Origin: Myotis daubentonii
Taxonomy: Eukaryota > Chordata > Mammalia > Chiroptera > Vespertilionidae
Direction: 5' to 3'
Assembly: GCF_963259705.1 (NCBI RefSeq)
Contig: NC_081844.1
Span: 46,795,501 to 46,859,500 of the forward strand
Length of the DNA stretch: 64,000 nucleotides
The translations under genes and the position numbers were made by a program. Position 1 is the first letter of the stretch. Each line of letters begins with the position of its first letter. Positions 1-11,751 of this stretch are shown piece after piece. The notes below the pieces were generated by a model that did not search any database, had not been told where the DNA came from, and saw only the letters and a program-made list of their open reading frames with translations.

Positions 1-1727
1 AAATTTTGGTATGACTCTATTAAGTACTGTTATATTGCCTTCATCCCCAAAATAGTATGCAAATAACTACTATTTAATAACTTAGAATATTCTTTTTTTC
101 TACAATTTTGTCAATACTGGTGTATAATCCAGCCAATTTATTCCTTGAGACCACTAGGATTAACCTTAAGTTAAGGTTAATATTTTATCTATATAGTGGG
201 AGTCTTAAAACATTGGCTTTCCATAAATATTTAGTTCAGCACAATAATTAGAATATTAATTAGATATAAAGTCTATTTAAAAAGAAAAATAAGTGCCATA
301 CAAGTCACTAGAGGGCAGCAAAGATCAGAAAACAGGCATTAATTCAAATGCTGATTCTTAGCTCGGGGTAATACAGGAATGAAAGTTCTAGAGATGCCAA
401 GACCAGTGCTTTTCCCAAACATTTCTGTGAATCTTGGAATAAGTCTTGGTTCTTATGTCATTTTGGATTAAAAAACTGCACAATCCTGTCATCTTTTGGA
501 AAGTTAACTGCCACTTTAATTTGGTTATCCATGAACAACGAATACTCTCAGGCATTCTCAAGAAATAAAAAACAAAACAAACAAAAAAAACACCTACTTT
601 TATGGGCAACTTCCCAACAGTTATGGTATTTCCAATTTTTAAAAGAAATGGTTTTGAAATGGGTCCATTGAGATTTTTCTGTGGGATTCCTGTTTCTTCA
701 GAAAGACCAACTGTTTCCTAATGATTTTTGTTTCCCTATCTAGAGCACTAAAAATGAAACAGATTTATATCTCTTTAAACATGGAGTTATTTTCTGGGTC
801 TTTAAGAAACACACAAATGTTTACAAAGGCAAACATATTACACAACATAATTTCAGTGTCTGTTACTACTAATAGACTGTGTTTAACATAGTTTTAACTT
901 TTTAAATAAATTAATAGAAAAGTCCAATAACCTACCTCTTTCTTTTAGAATTCTCAACTTGTTTATATACATATTCACAAATTTATTAAATGAAATCCAT
1001 TCTTTTAACATCAGAAGGGAATGCCAAATGTATAACAAATTTTGCTTGTGAATGATTCACCCTACTCTTATTTTGCATTTTAAAATTCATATTAGAAGTT
1101 CTAATTCCTTAGCATTACATTAGTATTTATTCTAGTGGGCTTTAATATTCTCCAAAACATCATGTTATATGTGGGTTTCTCTGGAAATAAAACACACAAA
1201 GTAACGGAATGCTAGAGTTGTTGATAAACAAAATAAAACTGTATTTGTTTCATAATGTCACCCTTCTAAAACTAACCTTGTCTGTGTGATATTGACTTTT
1301 CTTAGTGTCTGTTGAACACCTGGGCAACACTTATTTCCTTGGAACTTAGAAATTAAAGGAGAAAGAAAGAGTACTTAAACCAGTAGATGTGTTTGAGGCT
1401 TAGAAGTGGCTGGTTCACTTGAAAATTAAGAAACATATAAAAAATTTAAAATAAAGACCTCACAATATCATTATAGGTTTTCCACTTATTTGCATGAGGA
1501 AAAATTACATTGATCTTAAGGCTTCTTAAACAAGACATAAAATAGAACATGGAGAGAAAAAGGGCATGCTACATGAAATCCATTTTCACTATGAATGAAA
1601 AACTTTAAATTTTCACCTAAATGCTACTGGATCCCAAATATATTTTCCAGCCTATATTTCTCTCTAGAATTAAATGACTGCTGCACATTTCTACCAGGGT
1701 TCAAGTACTTTGAAGTTCTTCAAGGGC
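1..1727. other. AT-rich sequence, nothing recognised
   Basis: I see no gene, RNA gene or recognisable repeat here. Base composition is AT-rich and open frames are short (longest about 73 codons) without domain-like composition. It could be intergenic or intronic; nothing in the sequence decides. Confidence 0.5.
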
Positions 1728-2182
1728 AGTATGTTGAAAACTGAACTCATTACCATCTCATCTGAACCTACTTTTCCTCTTATTTTCTCTACTTTATGTT
1801 GGAGCAGCACACCCCACCTCCTAATCCAAGCTTAATAACTAAAAATTATTCTTGACTGACTGTTTTCTCTCCTTTATGTCCCTAAGTAACCAATCACTAA
1901 CTCCTGCTCTTTTGATTTTGTAAATACTTCCTGGGCTTTTCCTCATTTTAAAAGATCTAATAGTCATCAAGAGTAACTTCCTAACAGTCCTCTCAAAAAT
2001 ATTATATGTATTGTTATCAGAATACTAATAGAGATATCATTCTTTTATTCCACAGCCTAATTATCTACAAAAGTCTCCATTAATCTGCAGAATACAGTCT
2101 GAATGCCCTAACATAGTATACCAGATTACCACTACTTTTGCATATAAAGTATAGTATTAATAAATATTTGTTGAATGACAAA
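1728..2182 (+). repeat. Old L2 LINE 3' region
   Basis: The stretch reads like a diverged L2 3' portion. A run around 1728-1930 (antagonist-free C/T-rich text including TTCTTGACTGACTG and ACCAATCACTAACTCCTG) is followed by ATACAGTCTGAATGCCCTAA near 2095 and closes with AATAAATATTTGTTGAATGA at 2160, the usual L2 end. It is non-coding and broken by many substitutions and gaps, as expected of an element predating placental radiation. The 5' limit is approximate. Confidence 0.65.
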
Positions 2183-2994
2183 GAAGTCAATGTCCACAGT
2201 ATTTCTGTGTTGAGATAGTATTGATACAAAAACCAGAATTATTGTTGGAGGCTATATCAAATAATTTAAGGTAAGAAAATTAATATATACACATGTATAA
2301 TGTCAGTTTAATATATTTCTTAGCATTGGAGGAAAACCTGGTGGAAAAAAAGTAGAGCAGGCAGTAATCATGTTGAAAATCGATGAGGCAAATATTGCCC
2401 AAAATATTTCCAAAAGCAATATAAAGAAGCATACAACTGTATTGTAGATTTGTAGATTTAAACTAACACTATAATCCAAACACAGTACTCCTGTCTCTTA
2501 GCTACATTCCTTTTTCTCACATTTCCCTTTCAAAAACAATCATTGGCTCTGGAAAAAAAAAACTAATTTCTTGAGACTTTTATAAACAGTGAACAATCAC
2601 GGTTGGGCATTTCCTCTGAAGAAAAGATGGAAACCAAAAAAGACACTTTCATCTTCTGTTTGCACTTGGTAAGCAATCAGAATTGGGAAAGCCCCGCGGT
2701 GAGTTCATTCATCTCAGGTGTCCAGGCACCCACAGAAGGTGTTTACAGAGCAAAACAGCTTGTTTCTCTCCCCAGAAAATCAAACCAGTGCAACTGGTAG
2801 CGATTAATTAAAACAGCATGAGTGTGAAAGAGGAAGCAGCTTGTTAGTCAGGAGTGTCAAGGCCAAATAAGCCAATCTTTCATGAAATCTTAAAAATGAT
2901 CAAATTATACTTGTCTCTCAGTGGATCCTGAACTGCTGAATACATTTTTTTTCCTTCCTGCTTTGCTTGCTTTTCAATTTGCATGACAGTGTAT

Positions 2995-3188
2995 GATATA
3001 CATTGATTTCAGAGAGGCAGGGAAAGGCAGAGACATCAATGATGAGAGAGAATCATTGATTGGCTGTCTCCTGCACACCCGACACTGAGGGTCAAGCCCA
3101 CAACCGGGGCATGTCCCCTGACCGGGAATCAAACCGTGACCTTCTGGTTCATAGGTCAACGCTCAACCACTGAGCCACTGGCTGGGCT
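2995..3188 (-). mobile_element. Ves-type tRNA-derived SINE
   Basis: Read on the minus strand this is a Ves SINE: a tRNA-like head (GCTCAGTGGTTGAGC-type box A and a diverged box B) followed by CATGCCC, the GGAGGCAGCCAATCAATGATTC-type middle, TCTCATCATTGATGTCTCTG and an end at TCTCTGAAATCAATG. The A-rich tail is lost. Ves SINEs are transcribed by RNA polymerase III from the internal promoter and moved by L1 enzymes in trans. Many substitutions mark it as an older copy. No clear target duplication remains. Confidence 0.88.
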
Positions 3189-6100
3189 GAAAGTGTATTC
3201 TTGATGATAGAATGGCCTTTAGTTGGTCTAACTATAAAGAACTTTTCCTTTCTGTAATTTTATACATTTTAAATATTTAACTGAACAAGCTTTAATTTGA
3301 TCATTTGGTATCATTTGTGCATATTTGATCCATGATGCACCTCAAGATTACTGATTTTGACTAAATTTAACATAATCCTCAAGTATACTTAAATGAATCA
3401 GTAAATAATCTTAAAATGAATCAACGTAAAAAATCCCTCTCATAGGTATAAAACAGGATAAAGAAAACATATGATGAGGTACTATTCTTCAATAATTTAA
3501 ATATAGTTAGAGTAAAAAGAAATGAACACATGAAAAATTAAATAACACTACAAAGCACGGGTATAAAATATCATAAAGAACTGGAACATTAGGCGATAGA
3601 AAATCTGCTCATACTGAAAATTACTACTGAAATCTTGAGTTCAGACCCAGGCCATGAACCAATTTTGTCCTCTTCGGACATTTAATTTATTTAGTCAATA
3701 CAGTGGTGGATGACCTCAGCACTTGATTATGCTTATTTGCACTTAACATGCTATCATTTTTCCTTTCTTCTAATGAGCATGAGATGACTATACTCACTTT
3801 TCTTAATAAGCAATACCTAATTATGAACTAGACACATTAAGAATTTTTAACTTCTTATGTCTTCATAGTTTATTAATTTTTATCCCTGAAATTCACAATG
3901 AAAGAATTTCAGTTCCTGTGAGATGATTTGGAGCAGGGTTTGAGGAAATAGGGCTTTGCTATAGATTAGGCAGGAAGTAGGAGTAATTCTATGATTACTT
4001 CTCTTTTTTTGAGATACAATTGATTGTGATTGTTTATCCTAACACATCTTATCTAAAAGGCAGGAAGACTAGATTGAGACTAAAATTGTAAGCAGAATAG
4101 AAGCAGCAAGTACTCATCTTAGCCAAGACAAGGAAATGGTTTGGTATTTTGTAGTGTGGGTAACATCTATGTTTTGTCTATGTTCAGACCTGATTGCTAA
4201 GTGACCTTTTCTGATGCTGTTATTCTGTGAAATTGTTAATGATCAAAAGAAAAACATAAGACCCAACTGCAAGCGTCCAGCCAGCTTGTACCAGCCGAGC
4301 TGATAATACCAGGCTGGCCCGAGATGTCAGCAGCTGCTTTTTCTTTCTCTTCCCTGTGGACCAAGCGAGAATTTTCTGATCAAGAGGTTTTTCAAGAGAA
4401 CGTAGACTGTAGTTGTACTAGGATTAGTTACCTGCTTTTTTGTTGTTGTTGCAAGATGACTTGTTGAACACTCCAATGTGACAACTGCTGTATAGTAGCA
4501 TTAAAAACTCCGAACAGAATACATCTGCCAACTGCAACATGAGCAATTATCAAATACAAAATGATCACTAGTCCTTGACACAAATCTGGAAGCCAGAGTT
4601 CTAGATTATAAGACCCAGGAAATAAGTCCACCTGTGTTTGTTTTAGGAAGTCAGGTAATTGTTTTTCTTAGTTTAGCCATGGGTTTATGCATTGTTTTGT
4701 AATTCCAGAGGTGGAGCAAGAATTTTTATTTATTTATTTTTTACTGGGGCAGAAATCTTGGTTAATTAAGAAGAAAATGAGGATGATGCCAATGGTCTAT
4801 AATCCTTGCTAATGAATGTAGACTAACGTTTGGAGCATTCAGAGTAGAAGCTGTGTTATTTATGGCTTTTGCTAGTCCAAGTTCTGCACCATTTTGCCAA
4901 CTGCATGTCTCAAGTGGGAAAATTTCAGCTCACATAAAACGTCTCAAGGGGTCAGGTTATCCCTTCTAAGAGGTTTTTTTAAGAAACATGTATGAACCTT
5001 CTTTTGGAGGTTTATGGGCATTTTTTCTCCCCAGGGAAACATGATTGGATAGGTCATGGGCATAGTCTTAAATATCTAAAAATCTCTAAAAATGGCCCTG
5101 AATACAATATATAAGACAGTGCATGGCAGGCCAAATGAAATCACTCAGGGAGAGAGTGTAGCTAGAGAAAGGGCCAGAGGGTATCACAACATTTGAAAGT
5201 CAGGTAAGAAGGAACAATCAGCAAAGTAGACAGAGAAAAAGTTCCTGGTTAGGTTAAAAAATATCGGGAGAATATGATGTCAATGAGGCCACAAGAGGAG
5301 AGACTGTCAAGGAGGATGGATTAGATTTATGGTCAAATGCCACTGAAATCAAAATAAAGAACGAGAGAAATGATCACTGGGTTCTGCCCGAGAGGTCAGG
5401 GCAATCTTGCCAAGAAACATTCCAGTGACTGGTAGGGACAAAGGCCGCTCTTGAGTGAAGCAGTGATTGGAACAATAAGCAGCTAGAAAATATAATTTAA
5501 AAAAAAAAAGAATCCTGGTAACATCAAATTATGAAGAAGTCTAACAACTCCACAAAATCTATATTAGTAAAATATTAAGTAAAACTGCCCAAGTTATGAA
5601 AGAGAAATTAAACAAGCTGAAATTCCTATTGTGTTTGTTCTTTGATGAAATGTGATTGTGGCTGCGTTTTTAAAATAAATGAGACTCCGAGGGTTTGACT
5701 GTATACCTGTCCAAATGAACCGATTGGAGGGGGAGAGGCGATTCAAACAGAGGCAGGCAGGGAAGTCCTTGAGAAGCCCAAAGGATTAAATCCAGGTGAA
5801 CAGAAGATCCACCTGTGATTAGAGCAGGGGTGCTTCCATTTTAACAAGTAGAATGAAGCAAGTTATTAGATTTGTGTGTGTGGTGAAGTTGGCCTTGTGG
5901 GGCAGGGACACCTCTTCCACTTTAGCAAGCAGAATGCAGCAGTATAGATGTAAAATCCGAGAGTGAGGCTGGCTGGAGGTGGCTGGAGAACTTTGAGGAA
6001 AGATCAAGCGGTAACACACTCATCTCAAATAACGGGAAACTGAGTAGGAGTATCAAAAAGGGTTGCGTGTGTTTTGAGACACAAAGTTAAGGTACAGTGA

Positions 6101-8075
6101 AATTAGTTCAGATTATTTTTCTGTCTTCAGCTATTAGGTTGCAAGTGCAGTATAGGTAGGTAGTTGGGTTAATTGAGGTTAGGGTACTAGCAATTATATA
6201 AGAGAGTAAGAGAATAATAAAGGAGATAGATCTGTTTACCAGGAAGTGAGTACGGTGAATCACCTTGCAATCTAAATTAGGATAAATGGTAACTGAAGAT
6301 CTGATGATCGGAGGAGGCAAAAAATGATGGAGTGGTAGGATAAATGGATTGAACACCTGTATTAATTCAAACAACAGTCATTCTGGAGATTTAGTAGAGA
6401 AAAGTATCCAGAAGGATAAAAACAGGGCTAGAGAGGGATGTTTAAAATAGCAATCTTGATGACAGCAAAGTACAAAGTAGAATCACAAAGTGGGAGGCTG
6501 GTGTAGACTAGAGGAAAAGACTGGAAATAAAATAGGATTTTTCTGCTTCTCATTTTCTAAGAGCTTTGACAAGTAGTAGGTATTGAAGGTTATAAAATAC
6601 GTTTTGACCTCTTTTTAAAATAAACTCTGTTTTTCTTATTGGAGATATACGTATATATGTTATATTTTATGTTTCAATTACTTAACCATCCTCTCATGGA
6701 ATAAAACTACTTGAAAATAGTAAGATTTCCTTAACAGTCAGTTTTATACAATTTGGTAGGATTTTACTTTGAATTTTCACATTTAAAATCATAAAAATGA
6801 TTATACTTTTAGAACAGTATTACTGTCGAAGGCTGAACTGAATAATTTTCCATCCTTTTCTATACTCCTGACCATGTGATTTGGCATGGAAATGTTAAAT
6901 CTGTTCTTTGTAAATTTATAACAAATCATCTGTTTTTATTTAAATTTCTGTGTGGAATAATTTTTACATTTTTATTTTTTTTCATTTTATTACCTAATTC
7001 TTGGTATACTTTAGAAGTTTATTATCTTCCATAAAATCATTTATTCCATAAAAACTTTCAAAGGTATTAGCATTGAAGAGTATACAGTATTGTCTTATAA
7101 TTTTAATTTCTTACATACTTGTATTCTTTCTCATTAAAAATTTGTATTTCATAAATACAGTCTCCAGATATTTAAATTTTTAATTGTTCTCAAAGAATCA
7201 ACTCTTATGTTTCCTTTGCAGTTTCACTATTTTTTCTTGTTGTTGTTTTTTTTGTTTGTTTTAATATAACTACTCCCTTCCTTTCTTTTTTTTCTTTTCT
7301 TCACTTCTTTATTTTTCTTTTGGTTTGTCTTTATAATTTTTTTCTGAACCATTCTAACTTAAAGGATTAGTTTATTTTTGTTATTGATTAACCATGAAAT
7401 CACATCTGAGTTTGCCTTTGAGCCAGTTATATCAGTTGTGTATTGTTGGGTTCTCATTTTTATGATTTTTAGTGTAGTTTATAATGATAAATTTTAATGA
7501 CTTTTTATCTCAAAAGTCAGGTCGATGAAAGTTTAGTTTACATTTTGTGATTACTGCTTTTGCTTTACAAATTGTTCACTTGGTAAGTTTTGTCTTATGT
7601 GGCATCAGAGTTTATTTTTACATGTGTGTTAAACGAACTGACCTGGAAATCTTACGTGAGGGAAAGTCTGAGAGTTACTGTAATTCCTTTGATACCTTTG
7701 GCACTGAAACACCTCAGTGACATTATCCTAGTTTGTGGACAGTCCCTACCTATCAATTAACTAGCTGTTCACCTTTTTCTTTTTTTGAATTGTGCTTTAC
7801 CATGGTAGGGGGGTTCAATATGTTGTTGGCTTTTTCTTTAACAAAAATATACTCAAATAAAAAAACCTCTGGGCATTGGTAAATTTTAGTACCTTGGGAG
7901 GAAAGAACAAAGGGTAGATACAATACTATTATTACTGAGGCAGGCATTATCTTACTAAAAGGATATAAGATATATGTGGCATGGCAATAATTGTTATGCA
8001 TATTTACTCATGTTCTGACAACAAAACAATAAAGCTAGTATCATATCAGTGTAATGCTTTGAATTTTATAATTGA
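3189..8075. other. Long stretch without genes
   Basis: No gene is supported. Between about 5100 and 6600 the sequence is purine-rich and moderately GC, and reads like an unclassified ancient interspersed repeat (GTCAAATGCCACTGAAATC near 5333 is typical of such relics). It contains a diverged direct repeat (5833-5860 and 5913-5940, 24 of 28 bases the same). From 6600 to 8075 the sequence is T-rich with several oligo(T) runs and no recognisable coding content. Small open frames (up to 88 codons) look like chance. Confidence 0.45.
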
Positions 8076-8373
8076 CTAGAGGCCTGTTGCACGAATCTCT
8101 TCGTGCAATAGGCTTTCCCTTCCCCTGGTTGCCGGCACCGGTTTTCCTCCAGCATCTGGGGCCCAGGCCTTCACTGTGGCCAGAGCCGCCTTCAGTCTTG
8201 TCTGCTGCTCCAGCCGGAGTTGCCTTCAGACTTCACTCCAGCACTTTTGTGCCTACGTATGCAAATTAGCCACCATCTTTGTTGGCAGTTAATTTGCATA
8301 TCACACTGATTAGTCCATGGGAGGCGTAGTGAAGGTACGGTCAATTACCATGTTTGTCTATTATTAGATAGGA
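8076..8373 (-). mobile_element. Short HeliBat-type Helitron (298 bp)
   Basis: On the minus strand the element starts with TCCTATCTAATAATAG at 8373 and ends with GGCCTCTAG at 8076, inserted between A and T as Helitrons do. Just before the 3' end lies a perfect 9-bp stem with a 4-base loop (8087-8095 with 8100-8108, TTGCACGAA/TTCGTGCAA), the rolling-circle terminator. The interior keeps the HeliBat motif with ATTTGCATA and ends of about 80 bp shared with the long copies below, plus a GC-rich centre. There is no Rep/helicase, so it is non-autonomous. No target duplication is expected for this class. Confidence 0.9.
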
Positions 8374-9070
8374 TACTTGACAAGTGCCAATTTCATTTTT
8401 AAATTCCTGGATCAGTCATGACATAATTTGTTTCGAAATGTCTGTAATTATAGAGTCAAGCCATGAGAAAATAGCTCACTATTTCCATAAGAAATAAACA
8501 ATACAAAGATATTGCACAATTTCATGCTATTTTCCCGAGAATCTGCAATACAAGCCACAAAGCCTGAATTTCTGAGATTCTCTGTTAAGGTGGTGGCTTT
8601 GGTTAAATGAACACTCAAGAATCATTTTTTAAAATTAATTTAAAAAGTCACAAGTAACTCTAGATAATTTATTTATGATGCATGTATTTCTTGTTAGGAT
8701 ACATTTGAAAATGTTACTGATAAATAACAAAGTCAGAGTACTCCAAAATGTTACAGTACTTACTGAAAATTAGACTCACATGGCATCTGATGATAAACTT
8801 GGATCAACTGTCAAATCTTCATATAACCTTTTTCCTAAGAACAGATTACTTTTGATTCAGTTTCTATTTTTAAATCATTTTTATTTTCACATTTAAAAAG
8901 TGTTCTGCTATGTTTGGTTGTTAATCCAAACTTATTTTCTTCCTTTAAAACAATCTACTCCTCATTTACTTGTTCAGAGCTGCGAACTACTGTGAATGCA
9001 CTAAAAAATTACTTAAGCATATAAACACTGCATTTTCTTCAGAGTTCACGTACTAATGAAGACTTACTGT
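8374..9070. other. AT-rich sequence, nothing recognised
   Basis: No gene or repeat recognised; AT-rich throughout. Confidence 0.45.
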
Positions 9071-9289
9071 CCTGGCCCATGTGGCTCAGTTGGTTAGGCG
9101 CATCCTATTCACCGAAAAGTTGCTGGATCATTCCCAGTCAGGGCACATGCCCAGGCTGCAGACTCGATCCCAAGTCAGGGGCATGTAGGAGGCAGCCAAT
9201 CGATGATTCTCTCTCATCATTGATGTTTCTATCTTTCTCTCCCTCTCCCTTTCTCTCTGAAATCAATAAAAATCTATTTTTAAAAAAAT
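9071..9289 (+). mobile_element. Ves-type SINE
   Basis: The tRNA-like head CCTGGCCCATGTGGCTCAGT (box A) is followed by a decayed box B, CAGTCAGGGCACATGCCCAG, GGAGGCAGCCAATCGATGAT, TCTCTCATCATTGATGTTTC, a CTCTCCCT run and AATCAATAAAAA with an A-rich tail. This is a full-length Ves copy in sense orientation. A 66- to 76-codon open frame on either strand comes from the SINE and is not a gene. Confidence 0.92.
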
Positions 9290-10499
9290 GTATACCACTT
9301 CTCTTCTGAGTAAGAAAGTTATAATTTTTTAATAACATTATTCTTATTTGTAGTATTTTTACACAGAATAGAGACTTGATGAATGTTGACTCCTAGTTGT
9401 GTTCAAATTTTGTGCATTTTTCTTTATTGAGTCCCTCTAGAATATTTTATTTTCTGTTTACTTACTCCCATTTCAGTAAGTACTTGAATTGGCTGAGAAT
9501 AATACTTTTCCAAAGGCTCACAAACAAGCAGAGTATTTTAAGGTTGACAACACTTTATTGTTAAGGTTCAGGTTTTCAATGACTTACTTTATGTGGCATG
9601 ACATTCTATTTAATGCTCAAGGGAGAAAGTGACACAACCACAGACCATGATTACCAAGACTATTTTAGGTGCTACCCTGGTGACCAAAACAAAGAACTTT
9701 TATTTTTAAGTTGGGATGTTACAAAAAATATCATATCCTCCATTTCCTTTCAGTGCACAAGTTCCAGACTGGTGTTTTATAAGCTATTTTTCATATGTTT
9801 ATGGCACAATGATAACTGTTTTTATTAGGAAATGGCCTGCTGGCTGAGTGCCCATTCATTATATTACAGCATTTTCTCTCAGCTATATCAGAATAACAAA
9901 CCAAGGAGTTCATGCTTCCTCATTAATTCTGGAAAACCCATTACTATGAATAACATAGCATGACAATTGCTGGAAGTGTTTTATTTTATAACAGAATTCA
10001 AGAATACCCAAATTAAATAGCAGACAGTGGTTACTATGGAAACCAAGTCTATAAGTCTCAGAATTCTCTTACGGGATAATAATTGTCTTTCAAAACCCTG
10101 TGAGTTAGGTGCTAATAATTTGTAGCCTGTTTTATTTTTTTTCAATGGTTTCTCACTTTCTGAATATAGTCTCAGATTTTGTGATTTGTGAAGGGTACTA
10201 TATGGGATCATTTTTAAAGATATGATGTTTCCTATAATTGATGGGAACAATTAAAATCACTCAAGTCCCAAAGGTAAAACTGGAAAACTTGTGAATATCA
10301 ACACCCAAGTGGGTCTTCTTACTCACATTTAGCATAAAAATATTATCAAGAGAAGGAAAAGTGTGGAGTAATAAGAAATAGAGTTTTAGCCTATTCATAC
10401 TTTAGTTCCCATCCATTTGCTCTTTCATTTTCTGCCTTTGTATCAATTAGAATCTCACTCTTCCTACATTAATATTTATAATGCAATGTAAAAGAACGA

Positions 10500-10690
10500 C
10501 CTTGGGCCCTGGACATAGACTAATCTGGGTCCCATTTCTGACCTCCTACCTATGTCACTTAGTTCAATTAATTTCCTTTCTCTAGACCACAATTCCATTG
10601 AGTATAAGATGAGAAATGGACTTTGCTCACAAGTGTGTTATGACAGTATTAGAAAAAATGGATAGAAAGTACATTTGAAAAACAACCCTG
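10500..10690 (+). repeat. MIR SINE, diverged
   Basis: The order of motifs fits an old MIR in sense orientation: GGGTCCCATTTCTGACC, then a TGTCACTTAGTTCAATTAAT version of the tRNA/core boundary, then TAAGATGAGAAATGGA in place of TAAAATGGGGATAA. Heavily substituted; the assignment is by eye. Confidence 0.5.
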
Positions 10691-10747
10691 GTGAGACCCA
10701 AGTAGGCATTCATAATAAGTCCTCAACTAACAACATCAACAACAGCA

Positions 10748-10890
10748 GCAGCATTTACCAATTGTGAGTGATTACTTTGGGCCAGACATCATTACAAAAG
10801 CTATCTACATTACCTATCATGTAAAGACTAGTAGATGCTATTGCCTTGTTGTCATTGCTGCTGTTTTGTGATTTTTGCCATTATTCCCCC
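10748..10890 (-). repeat. MIR-like fragment
   Basis: AGCATTTACCAATTGTGAGTG followed by ATCATTACAAAAGCTATCTACATTACC resembles the antisense 3' half of MIR. Weak, because no core segment is left intact. Confidence 0.35.
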
Positions 10891-11751
10891 AAGTTTACAA
10901 ATAATGCACTCTGCTAAATTAAGTTCTTAGATTAGGAGAAAAGTTCTCTGATATTCTGGGAAGGAAAAACAAAACAAAACTTAAGAAGACCACACATTTA
11001 CTTTCCTCCCTTAAAAAACAAAATCCTGACATATCTCCCAGATGAGAATCAATATTAGTTGTTCTAGACATATATTTATTTGTTTTGGTATAAAAAGCTT
11101 CAGACTGACCATTAACCAAAGATTACAGAGAGAGTCATTGCCCCTCTCAGGGCATGCTGCTGTGGGCTTTGAGTGAGGTCTGTCCACTCAGATTGTCATT
11201 TTCATCCATCAACCCCATCTATTTACTGCTGACCTACACAGGGATACAGCCATGTTTGAGGTGCCACAGGAAATATTTATCCTGAGACCAAAAAAAAAAA
11301 AAAAGCAGAGAACCCTTTTCTTTTGAAATTTATGAGCCCTACTCTCAGTTCATCAGTTTTGAACTTGACACAGCTGAGAAACAGAACAGTGGATCACTTT
11401 GTCAGCTGCAGCCCTGCCACTTGACAACCAGAGGGCAAGTTCATCAGCCTCACTGCCAGGGCCTGTGCTCTGATTCCTCCATCCATGTTGGGCGTTTTGA
11501 AGGCTCTGAGAGAATCCTTGGTACCACAGGCACCGATTCTCATGTGTTTCACAATGTGATCTAAACTGTATGCCAGTGAACATACAATACAGTATACAGA
11601 TGATGTGTACACAATTGTATTCTTGAAACCAATATAATTTTATTAATCTATGTCACCCCAATAAATTCAAAAAAAATTTTAAAAAGAAATTATAAAACCA
11701 TGTGTTCAGGAATGTAAGTATACACATAAAACCCAGTTAAAGAAATAACCA

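Larger units (their letters stand above)
9290..11751. other. Non-genic stretch with MIR pieces and a possible retroelement tail
   Basis: No gene is supported. MIR-like segments are listed separately. About 11560-11690 ends in CCCCAATAAATTC followed by A-rich sequence and looks like the polyadenylated 3' end of an old retroelement, possibly an L1; I cannot fix the family. A pure A run lies at about 11290-11304. Confidence 0.4.
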
